Assembly (NCBI GenBank): GCA_048497495.1
Contig: JAFHCF010000071.1
Coordinates: 1-20,103 of the forward strand
From: JAFHCF01 sp048497495
Lineage (GTDB): Bacteria; Pseudomonadota; Alphaproteobacteria; Rhizobiales; Ancalomicrobiaceae
Length of the DNA: 20,103 bases
Reading direction: 5' to 3'
Below the pieces are notes generated by a model that was not told the origin of the DNA, made no database searches, and was given only the letters and a program-made list of their open reading frames with translations. Shown piece by piece: positions 1-6,226 of the stretch; within the stretch, counting starts at the first letter, position 1, and each line of letters begins with the position of its first letter. The position numbers and the translations under genes are program-made.

Positions 1-32
1 GCGCAATACGGCTCCGCCTATTGCGCCCTACG
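1..32. repeat. REP-like palindromic element, cut by the window edge
   Basis: GCGCAATA at 1-8 is the exact reverse complement of TATTGCGC at 19-26. GGC (10-12) can also pair with GCC (16-18), giving an 11-bp stem with one bulged C and a TCC loop. The flank CCTACG follows. From memory, palindromes of the form GCGCAATA...TATTGCGC next to CCTACG are dispersed repeats in many proteobacterial genomes; copy number here cannot be judged. The element lies just past the hemN stop, so the hairpin could also help end hemN transcription, although I see no T-tract on that strand within the window. Confidence 0.55.
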
Positions 33-45
33 CCTTCCGTGCCCG

Positions 46-1425
46 TCACACCGCCACGGAATGGCGCGCCGTCGTCCGGGCGAGATAGACGTCGAAGGCC
101 GCCGCGACGATGCGCACCAGCGGCCGTCCCGCCTCGGTGACGCGGATCCTCGTCCCCTCGACCACCACCAGTCCGTCGCCCGCCGGTTCGATCAACCGCT
201 CGAAGGCGTCGGCGACGGCGGCCGACGTCGTGCCGTGGGCGGCGCAGACGGCCTCCACGTCGACGGCGTAGTCGCACATCACCCGCTCGATGATCGCCGC
301 CCTCAGCCGATCGTCGGCGTCGAGCGCCTTGCCCTTGGCGGTCGGCAGCCGGCCGGCGCCGATCGCCTTGCGCCAACGACCGACGTCCGGATCGTTCTGG
401 ACGAAGCCCATCGCCGATTCGCCGATCGACGAGGCGCCGAGCCCGATCAGGGTGTCGGCGGTGTCGGTGGTGTAGCCCTGGAAGTTGCGGCGCAGCGCGC
501 CCGCCCGGGCGGCGATCGCCATCTCGTCGTCGGCGAGCGCGAAGTGATCGAGGCCGATTGCCTCGTAGCCGTAGGAGGCGAGGCCGGCGCGCGCCGTCTG
601 CTCCAGCTCGAATCGGGCGTTGGCGCCGGGCAGCGCCGCCTCGTCGATCAGCCGCTGATGCTTCTTGAACCACGGCACGTGGGCATAGCCGAACAACGCG
701 ATGCGGCTGGGGTTGAACTCGTGGGTGAGTTCGATGGTGCGGCGGATGGTCTCCGCCGTCTGGTGGGGCAGGCCGTACATGAGATCGAAATTGATCGCCG
801 CGATGCCCGCCGCCCGCAGGGCCTCGACCGCCGCCGCCACCGTCTCGATCGGTTGGATGCGGCCGATCGCCTCCTGCACCCGCGTGTCGAAGTCCTGGAC
901 GCCGAGGCTCGCCCGGGTCACCCCGGACTCCGCCAGAAGAGCGGCGAGGTCGGGCGTCACCGTGCGCGGATCGAGCTCGATGGCGTGCTCGATGTCGGGT
1001 CGGATGTCGAAGGTGGCCCGCAGGGCGGCGACCACGGCGCGAAACGATTCGCGCGGCAGCAGGCTCGGCGTGCCGCCACCCCAGTGGATATGGGCGACGG
1101 GAAGCCTGCGACCGATCGCCTCTCCCACCAGGGCGATCTCGGCGACGAGGTCCTCGGCATAGGCGATGACCGGGTCGTCCTTGCGGGCGCCCTTGGTGTG
1201 ACAGCCGCAATAGTGACAGATCGTCCGGCAATAGGGCACGTGCAGATAGACCGAGATCGGTGCGCCGGCGTCGAGGCCGGCGAGCCAGCCGCGATAGACC
1301 TCGGCGGTCACCGAGGCGTCGAAATGGGGCGCCGTCGGATAGGAAGTGTAACGCGGAACGCTGCGCGTCGCGTATTTGAGGTCGATCGGGATCGTCGTCT
1401 TCGAATGAGCCATGGGCGCGACCAT
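46..1425 (-). CDS. hemN: Oxygen-independent coproporphyrinogen III dehydrogenase (HemN)
   Basis: This radical-SAM enzyme converts coproporphyrinogen III to protoporphyrinogen IX without oxygen, in the cytoplasmic part of haem synthesis. The 459-residue protein has the family N-terminus PRYTSYPTAPHF (24-35) and the [4Fe-4S] motif Cys66-x3-Cys70-x2-Cys73, followed by Cys75 in the HYCGC context seen in true HemN. HWGGGTPSLL, a typical SAM-binding glycine-rich stretch, follows. Its length matches the family (about 450-460). The ATG at 1425 is preferred because AGGAAGG lies 7 bases upstream; a second in-frame ATG at 1413 would remove four residues. The gene is divergent from ccoN. An FNR-type box lies 24 bases before the start, which fits low-oxygen control. 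The neighbouring haem-rich oxidase explains the linkage. A HemW-type relative is unlikely given the CGC motif and the N-terminus. Confidence 0.96.
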   Translation of the reverse strand: MVAPMAHSKTTIPIDLKYATRSVPRYTSYPTAPHFDASVTAEVYRGWLAGLDAGAPISVYLHVPYCRTICHYCGCHTKGARKDDPVIAYAEDLVAEIALVGEAIGRRLPVAHIHWGGGTPSLLPRESFRAVVAALRATFDIRPDIEHAIELDPRTVTPDLAALLAESGVTRASLGVQDFDTRVQEAIGRIQPIETVAAAVEALRAAGIAAINFDLMYGLPHQTAETIRRTIELTHEFNPSRIALFGYAHVPWFKKHQRLIDEAALPGANARFELEQTARAGLASYGYEAIGLDHFALADDEMAIAARAGALRRNFQGYTTDTADTLIGLGASSIGESAMGFVQNDPDVGRWRKAIGAGRLPTAKGKALDADDRLRAAIIERVMCDYAVDVEAVCAAHGTTSAAVADAFERLIEPAGDGLVVVEGTRIRVTEAGRPLVRIVAAAFDVYLARTTARHSVAV

Positions 1426-1440
1426 GAAGGCACCTTCCTC

Positions 1441-1488
1441 TTCCGGCCTTGACGCGGATCAATCCCCGCGGCGCGGGGATGGCCGGAA
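1441..1488. repeat. Nested perfect palindrome enclosing the hemN FNR box
   Basis: Outer arms TTCCGGCC (1441-1448) and GGCCGGAA (1481-1488) are exact reverse complements. Directly inside the right arm, ATCCCCGCG (1462-1470) and CGCGGGGAT (1472-1480) form a second perfect 9-bp inverted repeat with one base between. The FNR-type box (1449-1462) fills the space between the left outer arm and the inner hairpin and shares base 1462 with it. It could be an extruded or RNA hairpin or an operator; GC-rich chance pairing cannot be excluded. Confidence 0.6.
1449..1462 (-). promoter_or_regulatory. FNR/FixK-type box upstream of hemN
   Basis: TTGACGCGGATCAA matches the consensus TTGAT-N4-ATCAA at nine of ten fixed positions. 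Such sites bind FNR, FnrL, Anr or FixK proteins, which control genes by oxygen level. The site is centred at 1455.5, about 30 bases before the hemN ATG. Class II activation (centre at -41.5) would put transcription start near 1414, inside the annotated start region, so the geometry is unusual. The binding match itself is strong; the mode of action is open. Confidence 0.8.
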
Positions 1489-1998
1489 TGCCGTCGTTTT
1501 CGCCGAAGTCCCGCAAAACCCCGGGAAACCCGGCGACAGCGGTCGATCGGCCTGTGGTCGGACGGAGATGATCCGCAGCCCGCGAGGGTCGAGGCGAGAT
1601 TCGCGCACGCGACTTCCGGCCCGGCTCGCCACCCGGTCGGCGCGTGTCGCGAGGCTCGGTGGAGCCCACCCGTCCGTGTGCTCCCGCCCCCTCGACCGGC
1701 GCCGCGCGGGGCGACCCCTCGTCCCCCCGCAACGCGCTCGGCCCTGCGGTCGAGAAAATACCTTTCCCGCGAGTGGTTGAAAACCGTAACATTGCTGATG
1801 GCTCGGGGTGCGACCATCGGGCCCGGGACGAGACCGGCCGAGCGATTGCTCCGGCCCTGCGAAGGTCTTATTCAGAATAGGGGTTCGTAGGTATTTCGAC
1901 CGGCTGCTGAGGCCGACCCGTCGCCGCTATTGTCGTCGGCGTGTCCATCCCCGGTTCCATCCGGCCACTATCCGCGATCGTCGTGCGTTCGGGTCTCG
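1489..1998. other. Non-coding spacer between hemN and ccoN
   Basis: About 510 bases separate the hemN regulatory region from the ccoN promoter. The open frames here have no recognisable protein character and no convincing ribosome-binding sites. The first half is very GC-rich. From about 1745 the sequence becomes more AT-rich, with TATTC-A-GAATA (1869-1879) as a small inverted repeat of unknown meaning. I see no tRNA, no riboswitch and no further FNR-type box. Confidence 0.6.
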
Positions 1999-2047
1999 TT
2001 GACCTGAATCAAAGTCGTGGTTGTTGGTCGGAACTAGGGTCGGACCG
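1999..2047 (+). promoter_or_regulatory. ccoNOQP promoter with FNR/FixK box
   Basis: TTGACCTGAATCAA (1999-2012) is an FNR/FixK-type box differing from TTGAT-N4-ATCAA at one fixed position. If it acts as a class II activator site centred at -41.5, transcription begins at about 2047. The predicted -10 hexamer then falls exactly on TAGGGT (2035-2040), which keeps the key T, A and final T of TATAAT. This leaves a leader of about 175 bases before the ccoN ATG. Induction of cbb3 oxidase by FNR or FixK proteins at low oxygen is well established in alphaproteobacteria; the exact start is inferred. Confidence 0.82.
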
Positions 2048-2221
2048 ATACCCATCGGCGTTTCGACGTCGTCCACCGGGCTCGCTCGGTGTTCGCCGTA
2101 GGAACGCCGAAAATCAAGGCGGACGGCCGTGCCGTGCGCTTCGTACCGAGTGAGTTTCTTCGGGCGAGGTGGCGGGGTGAGCCGTCTGGGGGCGTATCGA
2201 CTACAAGAAACGGGGCGAACG

Positions 2222-3877
2222 ATGGCTCGACCAGTCGAGACAAAGGCATTCACGCTCGAGGAAATGGGATATTCCCTGTTCCTCGCGCTTCTCGCCGTCG
2301 TCTGCGTGATCATTGCCGGTAAGGCATGGGAACCGCAGATGGCGTTTCACGCAGCGGTCGGCGCGGTCTTCGCGGCGATCGGTATTTTTCTGATCATCAA
2401 GGGCTACAACGATCGCAGTTCCCAACCGGTGCAGACGATCGACGGCAAGCCCAACTACAACTTCGGACCGGTCAAGTTCGCGTCGATCGCCGCCATGTTC
2501 TGGGGCATCGCGGGCTTCCTGGTCGGCGTCATCGCCGCTTCCCAGCTGGCGTTTCCGTTCCTGAACTTCGACCTGGAATGGATCCAGTTCGGACGCCTGC
2601 GTCCGCTGCACACCTCCGCGGTGATCTTCGCCTTCGGCGGCAACGTGTTGCTGGCGACGTCGTTCTACGTCGTGCAGCGCACCTCCCAGGCGCGCATGCC
2701 CGGCATCGTCACGCCGTGGTTCATCATCCTGGGCTACAACGCCTTCATCGTGCTCGCCGGCACGGGCTACCTGCTCGGCGTATCGCAGGGGCAGGAATAC
2801 GCCGAGCCGGAGTGGTACTCCGACCTGTGGCTGACCGTCGTCTGGGTGATCTATCTGCTCGCCTATCTCGGGACGCTGTGGAAGCGCAAGGAACCCCACA
2901 TCTACGTGGCCAACTGGTTCTATCTCGCCTTCATCGTCACCATCGCGATGCTGCACCTGGGCAACAACGTCCGCGTGCCGGTTTCGCCCTTCTCCCACCA
3001 TTCCGTCCAGGTGTTCTCGGGTGTCCAGAACGCCATGGTCCAGTGGTGGTACGGCCACAACGCGGTCGGCTTCTTCCTGACCGCCGCCTTCCTCGGCATC
3101 ATGTACTATTTCGTGCCGAAGCGCGCCGAACGTCCGGTCTACAGCTATCGTCTGTCGATCATCCATTTCTGGGCGCTGATCTTCCTCTACATCTGGGCCG
3201 GCCCGCATCATCTGCACTACACGGCTCTCCCGGAATGGGCGTCGACCCTCGGCATGACCTTCTCGATCATGCTGTGGATGCCGTCCTGGGGTGGCATGAT
3301 CAACGGCCTGATGACGCTCTCGGGCGCCTGGGACAAGCTCCGCACCGATCCGGTGCTGCGCATGCTCGTCGTCTCCGTCGCCTTCTACGGCATGTCGACC
3401 TTCGAAGGTCCGCTGATGTCGATCAAGGCGGTGAACGGCCTCAGCCACTACACCGACTGGACCGTCGGTCACGTCCACTCAGGCGCTCTCGGCTGGGTCG
3501 GCTTCGTGTCCTTCGGCGCGCTCTACTGCCTCTTCCCGTGGCTGTGGAACAAGAAGGGCGTCTACTCGCTGAAGCTGGTCAGCTGGCACTTCTGGACCGC
3601 CACCATCGGCATCGTGTTCTACATCTGCGCCATGTGGGTGTCGGGCATCATGCAGGGCCTGATGTGGCGTGCCTACGACAAGCTCGGCTTCCTCGAGTAC
3701 TCGTTCATCGAGACCGTGGCCGCCATGCATCCCTACTACGTGATCCGTGCCACCGGCGGCGGCCTGTTCCTCATCGGCGCGCTGATCATGGTCTACAACC
3801 TGTACATGACCGTGGTTCATGGTGAGGACGCCGAAAGCGCCACCGCCGGTTCCCCGGCTCTGGCCCCGGCCGAGTGA
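2222..3877 (+). CDS. ccoN: Cytochrome cbb3 oxidase catalytic subunit I (CcoN)
   Basis: CcoN reduces oxygen to water at a haem b3-CuB centre in the cytoplasmic membrane. The protein has 551 residues and is hydrophobic throughout. By motif, His130 (RPLHTSAV) and His419 are the low-spin haem b ligands, His417 binds haem b3, and His279 (WYGHN), His329 and His330 (GPHHLHY) bind CuB. Tyr323 is the likely cross-linked tyrosine. Offsets of 70-72 residues from the Pseudomonas stutzeri numbering are consistent across these residues. Two membrane segments (about 15-35 and 40-60) precede the conserved core, as in other alphaproteobacterial CcoN. The ATG at 2222 starts MARPVETKAF; the reading frame extends upstream but without CcoN-like sequence. 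The ribosome-binding site (ACGGGGCG) is weak. It is the first gene of ccoNOQP. Confidence 0.97.
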   Translation: MARPVETKAFTLEEMGYSLFLALLAVVCVIIAGKAWEPQMAFHAAVGAVFAAIGIFLIIKGYNDRSSQPVQTIDGKPNYNFGPVKFASIAAMFWGIAGFLVGVIAASQLAFPFLNFDLEWIQFGRLRPLHTSAVIFAFGGNVLLATSFYVVQRTSQARMPGIVTPWFIILGYNAFIVLAGTGYLLGVSQGQEYAEPEWYSDLWLTVVWVIYLLAYLGTLWKRKEPHIYVANWFYLAFIVTIAMLHLGNNVRVPVSPFSHHSVQVFSGVQNAMVQWWYGHNAVGFFLTAAFLGIMYYFVPKRAERPVYSYRLSIIHFWALIFLYIWAGPHHLHYTALPEWASTLGMTFSIMLWMPSWGGMINGLMTLSGAWDKLRTDPVLRMLVVSVAFYGMSTFEGPLMSIKAVNGLSHYTDWTVGHVHSGALGWVGFVSFGALYCLFPWLWNKKGVYSLKLVSWHFWTATIGIVFYICAMWVSGIMQGLMWRAYDKLGFLEYSFIETVAAMHPYYVIRATGGGLFLIGALIMVYNLYMTVVHGEDAESATAGSPALAPAE

Positions 3878-3890
3878 AGGAGCGCGAGTC

Positions 3891-4652
3891 ATGTCTCTGA
3901 TGGAAAAACACGCCATCTTCGAGAAGAACTCGATCGTTCTGCTCGTCGGCATCCTGATCATGGTCGCCATCGGCGGCTTGGTCGAAATCGTCCCGCTCTT
4001 CTACCTGAAGAGCACGATCGAGAAGGTGGAGGGCATGCGTCCCTACACCCCGCTCGAACTGGTGGGACGCAACATCTACGTCCGTGAAGGCTGCTACAAC
4101 TGCCACAGCCAGATGATCCGTCCGATGCGCGACGAGATCGAACGCTACGGCCACTTCAGCCTCGCGGCCGAGTCCATGTACGACCATCCGTTCCAGTGGA
4201 GCTCCAAGCGTACGGGTCCGGATCTGGCGCGCGTCGGAAACAAGTATTCCGACAAGTGGCAGGTCGAGCATCTCGGCAACCCGCGCTCGGTCGTGCCTGA
4301 CAGCATCATGCCCGGATACGCCTTCCTGGCGAAGAACGAGCTCAACACCACGCATCTTCAGGCCATGGTGCAGACCCATGCGCTCGTCGGCGTGCCCTAC
4401 ACCGCGGACCAGATCGCCAACGTGGTGACCGACGTCGCGGCTCAGGCCAACCCCGACGACAAGAACGTGGACGCATTCCTGAAGCGCTATACGGTCGTCA
4501 GTTCCAAGGGGGATAAGTTGCACAACCCCGTGGCGCGTGACTTCGACGGCAACCCCGCCAAAGTCACCGAGATGGACGCTATGGTCGCCTACCTTCAGGT
4601 GCTCGGAACCCTGGTGGACTTCAAGCTCTACGACAAGGCAAACCTGCGCTGA
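3891..4652 (+). CDS. ccoO: Cytochrome cbb3 oxidase monohaem subunit II (CcoO)
   Basis: CcoO is the membrane-anchored c-type cytochrome that passes electrons to CcoN from the periplasmic side. The 253-residue protein has one N-terminal membrane anchor (about 15-37) and the haem c motif Cys68-Tyr-Asn-Cys-His72, followed by SQMIRPMRDE, a hallmark of CcoO. Met140 in SIMPGYAFL is the likely axial haem ligand. The ATG at 3891 has AAGGAG 8 bases upstream and lies 13 bases after the ccoN stop, so the genes are co-transcribed. Length and motifs are normal for the family. Confidence 0.97.
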   Translation: MSLMEKHAIFEKNSIVLLVGILIMVAIGGLVEIVPLFYLKSTIEKVEGMRPYTPLELVGRNIYVREGCYNCHSQMIRPMRDEIERYGHFSLAAESMYDHPFQWSSKRTGPDLARVGNKYSDKWQVEHLGNPRSVVPDSIMPGYAFLAKNELNTTHLQAMVQTHALVGVPYTADQIANVVTDVAAQANPDDKNVDAFLKRYTVVSSKGDKLHNPVARDFDGNPAKVTEMDAMVAYLQVLGTLVDFKLYDKANLR

Positions 4653-4663
4653 GGAGGGAAGGT

Positions 4664-4819
4664 ATGTCCAACACCTACACCTCGTTGTCGCATTTCGCCC
4701 AGACGTGGGGTCTGGTCTACTTCTTCGTCATCTTCGCGGGCGTCCTCGTCTATGCCCTCTGGCCGAAAAACAAGCGGCCATTCGACGAGGCCTCGCGTAT
4801 CCCCCTGCGGGAGGATTGA
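4664..4819 (+). CDS. ccoQ: cbb3 oxidase small subunit (CcoQ/FixQ)
   Basis: This 51-residue gene, MSNTYTSLSHFAQTWG at its start, has a single membrane helix (about 15-33) followed by WPKNKRPFDEASRIPL. That C-terminal pattern is typical of CcoQ/FixQ. CcoQ stabilises the association of CcoP with the CcoNO core in the membrane. GAGGAGGGAAGG just upstream gives a strong ribosome-binding site, and the ATG is 11 bases past the ccoO stop. Its stop is 3 bases before the ccoP ATG. Position in the operon, size and composition make the call secure. Confidence 0.93.
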   Translation: MSNTYTSLSHFAQTWGLVYFFVIFAGVLVYALWPKNKRPFDEASRIPLRED

Positions 4820-4822
4820 TCC

Positions 4823-5683
4823 ATGGCACATCAGGAACTCGACCATCTGTCGGGTCAGACGACGACCGGCCACGAATGGGACGGTCTGAAGGAATTGAAC
4901 ACGCCGCTGCCGAAGTGGTGGCTCTACGTGTTCTACGCCTGCATCGTGTGGTCCTTCGCGTACTTCCTCTTCTACCCCTCTTGGCCGATGCTGACCGACT
5001 ACACCAAGGGTCTGTGGGGCTCGACCATGCGGTCCGACGCGATCGCCGCCTACGAGGACGGTGTGACGGCCCGCTTGGCCAACGCATCCGGTCTCGCCGA
5101 GGCTCCGTTGGAGAAGATCAAGTCGACTCCGGCTCTCCTCGAGTTCGCCATGGCGAACGGCAAGGCGGCCTTCGGCGACAACTGCGCCCCGTGCCACGGC
5201 TCGGGTGCGACCGGCGGCCCGGGCTATCCGAGCCTCCAGGACGACGATTGGCTGTGGGGCGGCAAGCTCCCGGACATCTATCAGACGATCCGCTACGGCA
5301 TCCGTTCCGGTCACAAGGATGCTCGTGACAGCCAGATGCCCGCCTTCGGCAAGGACGGCGTGCTCAAGAAGGAAGAAATCGCGCAGGTGGCCGACTACGT
5401 CGTGTCGCTCTCCGATCCTTCCGTCAAGGCGACCGATGCCGGCAAGACGCTCTTCGCCGACAACTGCGCCGCCTGCCATGGTGAAGACGCCAAGGGCAAT
5501 CTCGAGTTCGGCGCGCCGAACCTGTCCGACAAGATCTGGCTCTACGGCGCCGGTAAGGACAAGGTCCTCGCGCAGATCAACGCGAGCAGCCACGGCGTCA
5601 TGCCGGCGTGGGACGGTCGTCTCGACCCGATCACCGTCAAGTCGCTGGCCGTCTACATCCACTCGCTGGGTGGCGGCAAGTGA
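4823..5683 (+). CDS. ccoP: Cytochrome cbb3 oxidase dihaem subunit III (CcoP)
   Basis: CcoP is a dihaem c-type cytochrome that accepts electrons from soluble cytochromes and feeds CcoO. The 286-residue protein has an N-terminal cytoplasmic stretch ending HEWDGLKELNTPLPKWW, a membrane helix (about 32-54), and two cytochrome c domains. Haem motifs are Cys121-Ala-Pro-Cys-His125 and Cys215-Ala-Ala-Cys-His219, with Met172 and Met260 as probable axial ligands. The ATG at 4823 follows GGGAGG in the end of ccoQ, so translation of the two is probably coupled. It is the last gene of the structural operon; hairpins follow the stop. Confidence 0.97.
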   Translation: MAHQELDHLSGQTTTGHEWDGLKELNTPLPKWWLYVFYACIVWSFAYFLFYPSWPMLTDYTKGLWGSTMRSDAIAAYEDGVTARLANASGLAEAPLEKIKSTPALLEFAMANGKAAFGDNCAPCHGSGATGGPGYPSLQDDDWLWGGKLPDIYQTIRYGIRSGHKDARDSQMPAFGKDGVLKKEEIAQVADYVVSLSDPSVKATDAGKTLFADNCAACHGEDAKGNLEFGAPNLSDKIWLYGAGKDKVLAQINASSHGVMPAWDGRLDPITVKSLAVYIHSLGGGK

Positions 5684-5695
5684 TCCGATGAGATA

Positions 5696-5725
5696 CGCGG
5701 AGAGACGGGAAACCGCCTCTCCGCG
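5696..5725 (+). terminator. Hairpin with GAAA tetraloop after ccoP
   Basis: CGCGGAGAG (5696-5704) pairs perfectly with CTCTCCGCG (5717-5725). Inside, CGG (5706-5708) pairs with CCG (5713-5715) around a GAAA loop, a very stable GNRA tetraloop. It begins 12 bases after the ccoP stop. No T-tract follows, so it may protect the 3' end of the ccoNOQP message from exonucleases rather than terminate it. Confidence 0.6.
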
Positions 5726-5759
5726 CCGATTTGCGGTCGCGCGCGGCCGCCGAGGATGC

Positions 5760-5785
5760 GAGGGAGGCGCGAAAACGTCTCCCTC
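5760..5785 (+). terminator. Second hairpin after ccoP
   Basis: GAGGGAGGCG (5760-5769) pairs with CGTCTCCCTC (5776-5785) as a 10-bp stem with one G-U pair and the loop CGAAAA. GTTCGTTTGT follows, which is only partly T-rich. Together with the hairpin 34 bases upstream it could form a tandem terminator of ccoNOQP. Confidence 0.55.
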
Positions 5786-5979
5786 GTTCGTTTGTCGAGG
5801 CGCGTGCCCGTCCGCTCCGCTCGGGGACCGAGGTCGCGGCAGCCGCGGCGACGGAGGCGGGGGATTCGCGAGCCGCGAGCGGTGTCATTGCGACGACATG
5901 ACGCCGCCTCGATGCGCATCTAACCGATTGGATGAGGTTGCCGGGGCCGTCCGCATCTTGTCGGACCCACCGGGCCGCC

Positions 5980-6053
5980 CTAGAGCATCACAAGTGGTTC
6001 GATCGAGACGGATGGTTCCCATCCGTCTCGTGAATCAGAACCACTATCTTTTT
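5980..6053 (+). terminator. Large two-stem hairpin with T-tract upstream of ccoG
   Basis: The inner stem is a perfect 12-bp inverted repeat (6004-6015 and 6019-6030) with loop TTC. An outer pair, AGTGGTTC (5993-6000) and GAACCACT (6038-6045), closes around it. ATC and five T residues (6049-6053) follow, the classic form of an intrinsic terminator. The element begins with CTAGAGCATCA (5980-5990). From memory, palindromes starting CTAGAGCAT are common dispersed intergenic repeats in Rhizobiales, so it could be a repeat rather than a dedicated terminator. A related start (CTAGACCAT) is seen at 13102. Confidence 0.68.
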
Positions 6054-6226
6054 GACCACGAGGCCTTGCCGGCGGTGATCGGCGGGGCGCGAGGAATGTG
6101 GGGACGTGGTGAGGATCCGACCGGTCGACCCGACCGTTCGGACCACGTGACCCACGGAGGCGACGCGGCCGGATCGAGGGGCGATCACGGCCGATCGGCT
6201 CGACGACAGCGAGGGACGGGAACGCG

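Larger units (their letters stand above)
5684..6226. other. Hairpin-rich spacer between ccoP and ccoG
   Basis: These 543 bases contain no supported gene. They hold three separate hairpins (5696-5725, 5760-5785 and 5993-6045), annotated individually. No FNR-type box is visible, unlike before ccoN, hemN and hemA. The region after 6054 is GC-rich and must contain either the ccoG promoter or read-through sequence; I could not pick a convincing -35/-10 pair. Confidence 0.6.

Noticed and set aside
1869..1879. TATTC-A-GAATA inverted repeat
   Set aside because: Only 5-bp arms, with no matching known operator and no clear link to a promoter; too short to call.
1808..2002. Small Arg-rich open frame in the hemN-ccoN spacer
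   Set aside because: It has no ribosome-binding site or recognisable motif and runs into the ccoN FNR box.
6049..6062. TTGAC-like half of an FNR box upstream of ccoG (TTGACCACGAGGCC)
   Set aside because: The right half does not match ATCAA at any position that matters, and it overlaps the terminator T-tract.
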